This document shows, in pieces, positions 7,924 through 15,287 of a stretch of DNA of 64,000 bases. Source of the stretch: an uncultured Eubacteriales bacterium (GTDB lineage Bacteria > Bacillota > Clostridia > Oscillospirales > CAG-272). The position numbers and the translations under genes are program-made. The stretch is taken from assembly GCA_905205065.1 (NCBI GenBank), contig CAJLCI010000010.1:1-64000 (forward strand), read 5' to 3'. Positions within the stretch are counted from its first letter, which is position 1. Each line of letters starts with the position of its first letter. The notes under the pieces are model-generated. The model was given only the letters and a program-made list of their open reading frames with translations, did no database searches and was not told the origin of the DNA.

Positions 7924-9685
7924 TTTTGCTCCCCCCTTTCACCGCCGTCTCATTTTCACTGACCTGAGAAAAGTATATTTCTCTGTATTCAGTATTGCTT
8001 TCAATAAGTTCTCTGTGAGTTCCCGTTCCTGTAATTCTTCCGTCATTCATAACTATAATTGTATCGGCATCAATTACCGAGCTGATACGCTGCGCAATTA
8101 TTATTTTAGTGGAGTCAGGAAGATCATTTCTGAAAGTATCTCTTATACGAGCCTCCGTAGCTGTGTCAACAGCCGACGTGGAATCGTCAAGAATTAAAAT
8201 TTTAGGTCTTTTAAGAAGAGCCGCAGCAATACATAATCTCTGCTTCTGACCGCCGGATACATTTGTTCCTCCCTGCTCGATAACAGTATCATACCCGTCT
8301 GTAAACGAGGAAATAAATTTATCGGCCTGAGCGTGCTTTGCGGCTTCCTCTATATCTGAATATTCCGCGTCCGGATTTCCAAACCGAAGATTATCGGCAA
8401 TAGTTCCTGAAAACAACACGTTTTTCTGAAGTACCATACCTATTCCGGAGCGAAGATTATCAAGAGAATAATCCCTGACGTCTGTTCCATCGACGAGAAT
8501 ACTGCCGCTGTCAGGATCATATAGGCGCGGAATCATAGATACAAGTGTAGTTTTTCCGCAGCCTGTAGAGCCTATAATTCCGACCGTTGCGCCGGCAGGG
8601 ATATAAAGACTGATATTACTCAGAACAGTTTCTTCACTTGATTTATAATATCTGAATGAAACATCACGAAATTCTATTTCCCCTCTGTCAACTTTTTTGT
8701 CAGTACACGAATTTCCGTCTGATATATCAGGCTGTTCGTCAAGTACCTCTCTCACACGCTTAGCCGAAGCAAATGCGCGCGAGGATGTCATAAACATCAT
8801 TGTAAGCATCATCAATGAGGAAAGAATCTGAGTAACATATGTAACAAAAGAGGAAAGATCTCCGATCTGCATACCACCGGCAATTCCCGATTCCCTCATT
8901 ACAATCTGTCCGCCTATCCATAAAACGGCAACGGTAGTCAGATTCATACATATTGTCATAACAGGCTGCATGCCTATCATCATTTTATATGCAGACATAC
9001 CTGCTTTTTTCAGCCTCGAATTTGCAGCCGTAAATTTTTCTTCCTCATAATTTTCTCGTACAAAGGATTTTACAACGCGCACATTTGTAATATTCTCCTG
9101 GACAGTCGAATTGAGCTCGTCAATTTTCTGCTGCATTTTTGTAAATCGCGGAAATCCCATACGAATTATTATAAATACCACTATAACCAATATAGGTATT
9201 GATACGCAGAACACTGCGGAAAGTGAGGGACGTATCATTATTGACATAACAAGGGCGCCAATCATCATTCCCGGCGCTCTCAGGCACATACGCAAAAGCA
9301 TATTTACAAAATTCTGCAGCTGCGTAACATCATTGGTCAGTCTTGTAACAAGTGATCCGGCTGAGAACTTGTCAATATTGGCGAATGAAAAACACTGAAC
9401 ATGCTTGTAAAGGTCAAGCCTGAGATCGGTGGCAAATCCGACGGACGCCTTTGTTCCGAAATACGCCCCTCCGACTCCGCCTGCCATCATTAAAAGAGCC
9501 GTAAGGACCATTGCGCCTGCATAAAGAACGCTTTTTCCCACGGTAAGCGTACCGCCGGTTCCTTCATTCAATACGCTTTTCAGAAACCAAGGCATTAATA
9601 CTTCGCCGATAACTTCAAGAATCATACACAACGGCCCTGCAATAAAGTACGGCAGGTACGGTTTGATATATTTCTTCCACTTCAT
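7904..9685 (-). CDS. ABC exporter half-transporter with degenerate ATPase site
   Basis: A 593-residue partner of the following gene, with six membrane segments (about 15-300) and a nucleotide-binding domain. Walker A GSTGCGKTT (near 373) and signature VSGGQ (near 473) are canonical. Walker B reads LILDDSTSAVD, with Asp where the catalytic Glu belongs, and the switch motif reads IAQRIS with Gln instead of His. In a heterodimer this site pairs with the LSQGQ signature of the partner, giving one degenerate and one active ATP site, as known for TM287/TM288 and BmrCD-type exporters. It begins 3 nt after the MarR gene and overlaps the next gene. The regulator suggests induction by, and export of, a small toxic molecule; the substrate is unknown. 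Confidence 0.93.
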   Translation of the reverse strand: MKWKKYIKPYLPYFIAGPLCMILEVIGEVLMPWFLKSVLNEGTGGTLTVGKSVLYAGAMVLTALLMMAGGVGGAYFGTKASVGFATDLRLDLYKHVQCFSFANIDKFSAGSLVTRLTNDVTQLQNFVNMLLRMCLRAPGMMIGALVMSIMIRPSLSAVFCVSIPILVIVVFIIIRMGFPRFTKMQQKIDELNSTVQENITNVRVVKSFVRENYEEEKFTAANSRLKKAGMSAYKMMIGMQPVMTICMNLTTVAVLWIGGQIVMRESGIAGGMQIGDLSSFVTYVTQILSSLMMLTMMFMTSSRAFASAKRVREVLDEQPDISDGNSCTDKKVDRGEIEFRDVSFRYYKSSEETVLSNISLYIPAGATVGIIGSTGCGKTTLVSMIPRLYDPDSGSILVDGTDVRDYSLDNLRSGIGMVLQKNVLFSGTIADNLRFGNPDAEYSDIEEAAKHAQADKFISSFTDGYDTVIEQGGTNVSGGQKQRLCIAAALLKRPKILILDDSTSAVDTATEARIRDTFRNDLPDSTKIIIAQRISSVIDADTIIVMNDGRITGTGTHRELIESNTEYREIYFSQVSENETAVKGGSKIEGKNS

Positions 9686-9688
9686 AAG

Positions 9689-10183
9689 TCAAAATCTCCT
9701 CTTTCCTCTCGGAGGCATTTTATCCTTTGGAGCGGAATCACGAAGATTTTCTGTCATTCTCTCAAGAAAATTTTTCAAAGTGCAAAGCTCTTCTTCGGAA
9801 AATCCGTCAAGCATTTTTGAATCAAGCTCCGAAAAATTTTTCCGTGAAAGCTCAAGAACATTTCTTCCATCTTCTGTCAAAACAATTCTGCGGCAGCGGT
9901 TATCGCTTTCAAAAACCTTTCTTGAGATATAACCGCCGGACTCAAGTTTTTTCAAGGTTACGGTAACGGCGGCCGGACTTATTTCAAGCGCTTCAGCAAT
10001 CTGCTTTTGCGTTGGCTCGTACGGCAAATGAATAAGATATTTCAGCATCATATGCTGACTGCGATAAAGTCCTATATCCTCAGATGCTTTCTCGGCCGCT
10101 GCCCTGTGCATATGAAGAACATGTATCAGCATATGAACTATCTGTTCCCTCCCGGACAATTCGGGCTCATTAAAATTTTTCAT
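9689..10183 (-). CDS. MarR-family transcriptional regulator
   Basis: A 164-residue winged-helix regulator. The recognisable core runs from about residue 30 to 140: HMMLKYLIHLPYEPTQKQIAEALEISPAAVTVTLKKLESGGYISRK is the helix-turn-helix with the following wing (RRIVLTEDGR). The N-terminus carries helix 1 of the dimer interface with a His-rich stretch (HMLIHVLHMHRAAAE), and the C-terminus is basic. It is the first gene of a three-gene unit with the two ABC exporter halves, the usual layout for a MarR protein that represses a drug exporter and itself. The promoter at 10308-10336 has a palindrome at the start site that is its probable target. The ligand is unknown. Confidence 0.93.
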   Translation of the reverse strand: MKNFNEPELSGREQIVHMLIHVLHMHRAAAEKASEDIGLYRSQHMMLKYLIHLPYEPTQKQIAEALEISPAAVTVTLKKLESGGYISRKVFESDNRCRRIVLTEDGRNVLELSRKNFSELDSKMLDGFSEEELCTLKNFLERMTENLRDSAPKDKMPPRGKRRF

Positions 10184-10293
10184 AATTATAATATTACCTT
10201 TCGCTGTATCAAAATCCTGTTAGGTTTCAGATTAAAAGAATGTTTGCTGCTCCCGACCAATGTATACTGCGCATCGGTTCGGCCGTGAAACGA

Positions 10294-10336
10294 TTAACAC
10301 GTTAACTATTTTAGCACAATATATTTTTACTGTCAA
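10294..10336 (-). promoter_or_regulatory. Promoter of the marR-ABC unit with palindromic operator
   Basis: On the minus strand TTGACA (10336-10331), a 17-nt spacer and TAAAAT (10313-10308) form a strong promoter. Right after the -10 box lies TTAACGTGTTAA (10305-10294), an inverted repeat of 5-bp arms around 2 bp. Its position at the transcription start fits autorepression by the MarR protein encoded immediately downstream; that assignment is inference. Confidence 0.8.
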
Positions 10337-10432
10337 TAAGAATAAATGTATTTTAACATTTTCTTTATTTTAACACAACTTCTTTGTTTTGGTTTTACTG
10401 AAGCTCTGATTTAAGACTCAAACACACTATAT

Positions 10433-10507
10433 TTCAATAAGAAGCATAGTTTCTTCATAAAGAATTACCGCGGCGAATTGTACCGCGGCAGGAAAAAGTG
10501 AGCGGAA
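10433..10507 (+). repeat. Dispersed intergenic element (copy 3, best preserved)
   Basis: TTCAATAAG at 10433 and GGAAAAAGTGAGCGGAA at 10491-10507, 58 nt apart. Between them CCGCGG (10469) and CCGCGG (10483) form a 6-bp stem around GCGAATTGTA. Located between the divergent marR and GNAT genes and followed by a tandem array. Used as the reference copy for the family. Confidence 0.75.
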
Positions 10508-10529
10508 CCCATGGCTTTAGAAGCAAACG

Positions 10530-10756
10530 GTTTTGCAACCAAGCGTCTTTACATGCGAACATCTTTACTGACCAACACCTTTATATGCAAACATCTTTGC
10601 TGCCCAACGCCTTTATATGCGAACGTCTTTGCTGCCTAACGCTTTATATGCGAACGTCTCTACTGCCCAACACCTTTATATGCAAGCATCTTTGCTGCTC
10701 AACGCCTTTATATGCGAACATCTTTGCTGCCTAACGCTTTATATGCGAACGTCTTA
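10530..10756 (+). repeat. Tandem array, 31-32-bp unit made of two 15-16-bp halves
   Basis: About seven copies of a double unit, for example CTTTATATGCGAACGT plus CTTTGCTGCCCAACGC. Halves share CTTT...AACG, so the basic period is 15-16 bp as in the other arrays, with a later duplication of pairs. The array ends with GAACGTCTTACAGA, which recurs in the arrays at 1292 and 5690. Open frames through it (for instance 10498-10734) are repeat artefacts with no ribosome binding site. Confidence 0.85.
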
Positions 10757-10794
10757 CAGACAGCAGCATCTCGCCTTTAGTTATAATACCGCAC

Positions 10795-10823
10795 TTGACA
10801 GAACTGTACAAATACGATAAAAT
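10795..10823 (+). promoter_or_regulatory. Promoter of the GNAT-rqcH unit
   Basis: TTGACA (10795-10800), 17-nt spacer, TAAAAT (10818-10823), starting about 40 nt after the last array unit. Leaves a leader of roughly 120 nt before the coding start at 10950. Confidence 0.8.
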
Positions 10824-10949
10824 AATTATAATATTATCAGTTTAAAATTTAAATCCATAACAAGCTTAACCTGGTGCATTTCAGATAAATTTAAATTTCA
10901 ATAAAATACTATAACTATAGCCTGTCATGGAAAAACGAAAGGTTATTTT

Positions 10950-11645
10950 ATGCTGCATGTGACAGAAGATGAATCTTCAGATCTCGATATGATTATTCCT
11001 ATATCGGTTGCCGTAATATATAATAATGGTGAAAAACCGGAGCTTAAAGTATCCGTATGCAAAAGTTGTAAAAGTATCGGAACCGAATTTATACAAAAAT
11101 TTGAAAAAAATCCGCTGTCAAACAAAGCCAGAAACTTCATACTGACACGTCTTACCGATATTCTGTCAGAAAGAGGCTTTGCACCCAACAAAGACTACAT
11201 TTTTACCGATACAAAAGAATATATACTAACTGACATTATTAAGATCAAAAAAACACTGATTTTACCGCAAACTATAATATTACCTAAAAGCGATTATAAA
11301 AACTACGACAACATTACATCTTTTGAGCCGGACGAAATACAGTTGAAAAATGATTATTTCCCTTATTTTGCAATATCGGACCGCGGTAAAATATTATCCG
11401 TGGCGGCAGTAAACGGTACTTCGAAAAATCAAACCGCAGAAATATCTATAGATACCGCAAGCTCATACAGAAGAAAAGGATTTGCATCAGCCGCGGTTAC
11501 AAAAGCCGCACAATATCTTTTGCTTCACGGATTCAGCGTAAGCTACGTTACATTCAGTGATAACCTACAATCCGCCAGACTCGCGGAAAAATGCGGTTTC
11601 GATTTAAAGTCTGTATGTTTTGACGGAGTATGCACAAGGATGTAA
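10950..11645 (+). CDS. GNAT-like acetyltransferase-fold protein of unknown substrate
   Basis: A 231-residue protein whose C-terminal third (about 130-231) looks like a GNAT N-acetyltransferase: IDTASSYRRKGFASAAVTKA contains the R-x-x-G-x-A acetyl-CoA loop, and FSDNLQSARLAEKCGF is the common final helix-strand. The N-terminal ~120 residues, with VSVCKSCKSIGTEF, match nothing I recognise. The start at ATG 10950 is preceded by CGAAAGG. It is 26 nt upstream of rqcH and almost certainly co-transcribed with it from the promoter at 10795. The acceptor substrate cannot be deduced. A regulatory, non-catalytic GNAT fold remains possible. Confidence 0.72.
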   Translation: MLHVTEDESSDLDMIIPISVAVIYNNGEKPELKVSVCKSCKSIGTEFIQKFEKNPLSNKARNFILTRLTDILSERGFAPNKDYIFTDTKEYILTDIIKIKKTLILPQTIILPKSDYKNYDNITSFEPDEIQLKNDYFPYFAISDRGKILSVAAVNGTSKNQTAEISIDTASSYRRKGFASAAVTKAAQYLLLHGFSVSYVTFSDNLQSARLAEKCGFDLKSVCFDGVCTRM

Positions 11646-11671
11646 TAAACAGAAAGGAAATGGTTATCTAA

Positions 11672-13426
11672 ATGGCTTTTGACGCCGGTATGGTAATGGC
11701 TGTGGCGCATGAACTTAAAAATGAGCTTTTAAGCTCAAAAGTCGAAAAAGTTCTGCAGCCTGAAAAAGATGAAATAATACTTCTCCTTCATAAAGGAAGA
11801 GAAACAAAAAGACTTTTGCTTTCAGCATCTGCAAGCTCTCCCAGAATTCATGTTACAAAAATAATTAAGGAAAATCCGCTTAAGGCTCCCATGTTCTGCA
11901 TGCTGCTACGCAAACATCTGACCGGAGCAAAACTCACCGATATTATACAACCCGGATTTGAAAGAGTTCTTAAGCTTGAATTTGCAGCAACAGACGAAAT
12001 GGGTTTTTCAGGAAAAAAGTATCTTATAATAGAAATTATGGGCAAATACAGCAATATAATTCTTTGCGATGAAAAAGAACGTATACTGGGTGCCTGCAAA
12101 ACCGTTGATTTTACAACCAGTCAAAAGCGGCAGGTACTGCCGGGCATGCAATACGAGTTACCCCCCGCTCAGAATAAGCTGAATCCGCTTGAATTAAACA
12201 AAATTCAGTTCACGGAGCTTTGTGAAGAATTCGGTATATCCGACAGAGAAACTGAACGCGCTGATAAATTTATCACAGCTCACTATCTCGGTATATCATC
12301 TCTTCTCGCACGTGAAATTGTTTATACAGCCAATGAAAACAGGGTATCAATTTACAGATGCTTTGAAAACATCATACGCAGTCTCCGCAGCAATAATCTT
12401 ATTCCGACACTTATCAGAGATAATGAAGGCAGACCTTCAGAATATTGCTTTACTGACATAAAACAGTTCGGAAACAGTGCAAAATCAGAACATCCTGAAA
12501 CCTTTTCTGCGCTTCTTGAATCGTTTTTTGAAGAACGCGACAGGGCGGAAAGAAGGCGCCAGCGTGAGTCAGATCTTCTCAGAACACTTGGAAGTACGCA
12601 GGCCAGACTCGAAAGAAAGCTTGCCGCGCAGCAATCCGAACTGCAGGCATGCTCTGACGGTCAGCGATTCAAACATTACGGAGATCTCATAACGGCCAAT
12701 ATCTGGGCGGTTCCGCAAGGTGCAAAGGAAGCGGAGCTTACCGATTACTGTTCGGAAAGTCTTGAAAAAATATCGGTTCCTCTTGACGCCAGACTAACAC
12801 CCTCTCAAAATGCACAAAAGTACTATAAAAAATATAATAAATTAAAAAATGCAGAGCGTGAGCTTGCTGTACAAATTAAAACGGCAGAAAATGAGCTCAA
12901 GTATATTGAAACGGTCTTTGACGCTCTTTCACGGTGCGAAAGCGAATCGGATATTGATGAAATCAGGGCAGAACTTGCAGAATCCGGATTTTCCCCAAAA
13001 TTAAAGAAAAGCGCAAAAACACAAAAAAAGCCGTCGGGAAATATCTCTGCAATTGAATACCGTACAACCGGGGGATGCCGTGTATTGTGCGGACGGAACA
13101 ATATTCAGAACGATATTCTTACAACACGGACAGCCGACAAAAACGACTGGTGGTTTCATGTAAAAAATATTCCCGGCTCACACGTAATACTTTTTCCAAT
13201 CGGAGACGACGAGCCATCGCCTGAGGATTTTACCGAAGCGGCTGTAATTGCTGCCGTTAATTCAAAAGCTTCAAAAGGTGAGAACACAGCCGTTGATTAT
13301 ACACAGGTAAAATATATAAAAAAACCCGCGGGGGCAAAACCGGGCTTTGTAACATACACAAAGAATTGGACTGCCTATGTCACACCAAACGCAGAGGCGG
13401 CAGAAAAGCTCAAAATCAGCAAATGA
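11672..13426 (+). CDS. rqcH: Ribosome quality control protein RqcH (NFACT family)
   Basis: A 584-residue NFACT protein. It binds the peptidyl-tRNA-blocked 50S subunit after a stall and recruits tRNA-Ala to add C-terminal alanine tails that mark the stuck chain for degradation. In sequence: the NFACT-N domain opening MAFDAGMVMAVAHELKNEL, a helical and coiled-coil middle (about residues 280-430, rich in ERRRQ and KNAERELAVQ), and the NFACT-R domain with DKNDWWFHVKNIPGSHVIL near residues 488-506. Length is typical (RqcH of B. subtilis is about 570). Older annotations call such proteins fibronectin-binding. The ribosome binding site is AGAAAGGAAATGG. It is the second gene of a unit with the GNAT-like gene and is followed by a terminator. 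Confidence 0.95.
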   Translation: MAFDAGMVMAVAHELKNELLSSKVEKVLQPEKDEIILLLHKGRETKRLLLSASASSPRIHVTKIIKENPLKAPMFCMLLRKHLTGAKLTDIIQPGFERVLKLEFAATDEMGFSGKKYLIIEIMGKYSNIILCDEKERILGACKTVDFTTSQKRQVLPGMQYELPPAQNKLNPLELNKIQFTELCEEFGISDRETERADKFITAHYLGISSLLAREIVYTANENRVSIYRCFENIIRSLRSNNLIPTLIRDNEGRPSEYCFTDIKQFGNSAKSEHPETFSALLESFFEERDRAERRRQRESDLLRTLGSTQARLERKLAAQQSELQACSDGQRFKHYGDLITANIWAVPQGAKEAELTDYCSESLEKISVPLDARLTPSQNAQKYYKKYNKLKNAERELAVQIKTAENELKYIETVFDALSRCESESDIDEIRAELAESGFSPKLKKSAKTQKKPSGNISAIEYRTTGGCRVLCGRNNIQNDILTTRTADKNDWWFHVKNIPGSHVILFPIGDDEPSPEDFTEAAVIAAVNSKASKGENTAVDYTQVKYIKKPAGAKPGFVTYTKNWTAYVTPNAEAAEKLKISK

Positions 13427-13523
13427 ATTAAAATCATGCCGACATCTATAACATATAATTTCCTCTGATAAAACGATAAAGTCTTTATGTCGGTTTTACA
13501 GTGTATACCGGTCGTATTATGAA

Positions 13524-13560
13524 AAAGCGGAGCGGAACTTATTCCGTCCGCTTTATTTTT
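13524..13560 (+). terminator. Intrinsic terminator after rqcH
   Basis: AAAGCGGAGCGGAA, loop CTTA, TTCCGTCCGCTTT with one bulge, followed by ATTTTT. The stem sits about 100 nt after the rqcH stop codon. Confidence 0.8.
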
Positions 13561-13580
13561 CAGTATTAAAGAATATAATT

Positions 13581-13595
13581 GCAACCTGAGGTTGC
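13581..13595. promoter_or_regulatory. Perfect inverted repeat upstream of the XRE-hydrolase pair
   Basis: GCAACCTGAGGTTGC is a perfect 7-bp inverted repeat around one base, 80 nt before the first of two XRE-domain genes. Size and position suit a dimeric XRE operator. No second copy was found before the downstream paralogue. No clear -35/-10 pair was found in the same gap, so this is a candidate only. Confidence 0.45.
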
Positions 13596-13675
13596 ACGAT
13601 TTGTAATTTCCGATTGGTAGTAATTGATACATGAATCGGTTAAAATAAATGAAACAAAACCTATTGGAGGTAAAA

Positions 13676-15238
13676 ATGATAGGGAAAAAATTAGCTGAGT
13701 TGAGGAAAGCCCGTGCAATTACTCAGGAAAAACTTGCAAATCGTCTCGGCGTTTCACGTCAGGCAGTTCAAAAATGGGAAAATGATTCCGCTATGCCGGA
13801 TATAGCTAAACTTATTATGATCAGTGAACTTTTCGGCGTGACTATAGAGGAGCTTCTCGGAATTGATATAAAGGATAGTAAAAACCTAAGATATCCCGAT
13901 GAGCAAATTCCTTATTATGAGGAAATGGAGGATGCTTTTTACGTTCATCTTCTTCATGAGCTTCAACAATCGTCCGAGGAGGGGCGCGACGTTTCGGCCC
14001 TGTCAGGATTATTTACGGAAATTAATAAGCTTCCGAACAGTCATGCCAAAAGAGACCTTGCTGAAATAGCATATAACATGATTGATACAACCCCTCAGCG
14101 CATCGATTATCAGTATAATGAGCCATCCGAATACAGTGAGATTATGCTGCTTTGCGATCCGGTTAATGCTTTTGAAAAGCTCGACGGAATTAACATGGAA
14201 AATAAAATACGCGGAGCGTGGCTTGGCAGAATCGTCGGCTGCAATCTTGGAAAACCTCTTGAAGGCATGCGCTTAAGCGCCATGATTCCCGGACTTAGGC
14301 AATGCGGAAATTATCCTGTTCACAGATACATTAAAACAGAAGACATTACAGAAAAATTCAAACCGCATGAATCCATGACAATCGACGCCGTGGAACGGGA
14401 CGGGGCGGCGCCTGTCGACGATGACACTAACTATACGGTAATGTCTTCAGTACTGATAGAACGGTTCGGACGTGATTTCAAATCGGAGAATCTTGCATAT
14501 CTGTGGATGCTTCTTCAAGTAAAAAATGCATACTATACAGCTGAAAGAGTTGCATACCTGAATATTGTAAACGGTTTTCGTCCTCCTTACACAGCAACAT
14601 ATCATAACCCGTTCCGTGAATGGATAGGTGCGCAGATACGAAGCGATTATTATGGATATATAAATCCCGGAGATCCCGGAGCAGCCGCTGAATACGCGTT
14701 TCGAGATGCGCGTATTTCACACACAAAGAACGGTATTTACGGTGCCATGTATGTTTCAGCGATGATCGCCTGGGCTGCGGTAAGCAGAAACCCGGAAGAT
14801 ATTGTTTCTACCGGATTGCGCTATATCCCCAAAACATCACGCCTTTATGAAGCACTTTCGGGTATACTTGAGGATTATAAGAAAGGCGTAAGTGCAAAAT
14901 CATGGTCTGAACGCTTTCACAGCGAATGGGACGATGAGCCGTTTCATAACTGGTGTCATGTTATACCGAATGCGTGTATAGTGACCGCGTCGATTCTGTA
15001 TTGCGGCGGAGATTTTTTGAAAAGTATCTGTTTTGCGGTAAACGAAGGCTTTGATACTGACTGCAACGGAGCAACAGTCGGTTCTGTCATCGGCATGATG
15101 CAGGGAGCGTCAGCAATTCCCGAATCTTGGCTTAAACCGTTTCACGGAAAACTCAGAACACAGCTTTTTGAAATTGGAGATGTTACCTTCGAAGAAATGA
15201 TTGAAAGGACATTGAAGCATATAGAAAACAAAAAATGA
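13676..15238 (+). CDS. XRE DNA-binding domain fused to ADP-ribosylglycohydrolase domain, paralogue 1
   Basis: A 520-residue fusion starting at ATG 13676 behind TTGGAGG; an earlier in-frame ATG at 13649 lacks a ribosome binding site. Residues 3-62 are an XRE/Cro helix-turn-helix (LAELRKARAITQEKLANRLGVSRQAVQKWE). After a linker of about 110 residues comes a DraG/ARH-type domain: GAWLGRIVGCNLGKPLEG near 180, acidic metal site VDDDTNYT near 247, and the second metal motif DTDCNGATVGSVIG near 460. Enzymes of this family remove ADP-ribose from proteins or cleave related bonds using two metal ions. Both metal motifs look intact, so activity is plausible. The protein could couple sensing of an ADP-ribosyl compound to gene control. 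The substrate is unknown. Confidence 0.85.
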   Translation: MIGKKLAELRKARAITQEKLANRLGVSRQAVQKWENDSAMPDIAKLIMISELFGVTIEELLGIDIKDSKNLRYPDEQIPYYEEMEDAFYVHLLHELQQSSEEGRDVSALSGLFTEINKLPNSHAKRDLAEIAYNMIDTTPQRIDYQYNEPSEYSEIMLLCDPVNAFEKLDGINMENKIRGAWLGRIVGCNLGKPLEGMRLSAMIPGLRQCGNYPVHRYIKTEDITEKFKPHESMTIDAVERDGAAPVDDDTNYTVMSSVLIERFGRDFKSENLAYLWMLLQVKNAYYTAERVAYLNIVNGFRPPYTATYHNPFREWIGAQIRSDYYGYINPGDPGAAAEYAFRDARISHTKNGIYGAMYVSAMIAWAAVSRNPEDIVSTGLRYIPKTSRLYEALSGILEDYKKGVSAKSWSERFHSEWDDEPFHNWCHVIPNACIVTASILYCGGDFLKSICFAVNEGFDTDCNGATVGSVIGMMQGASAIPESWLKPFHGKLRTQLFEIGDVTFEEMIERTLKHIENKK

Positions 15239-15287
15239 ATTAGTAAATGTCTTGTATTAACATGATTTTCAGGAAAGGATTTTAAAA

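Noticed and set aside
10498..10820. Two overlapping open frames with repeated Leu/Ala/Asn residues
   Set aside because: They are translations of the 15-bp array, have no ribosome binding site and vary in frame with indels between units.
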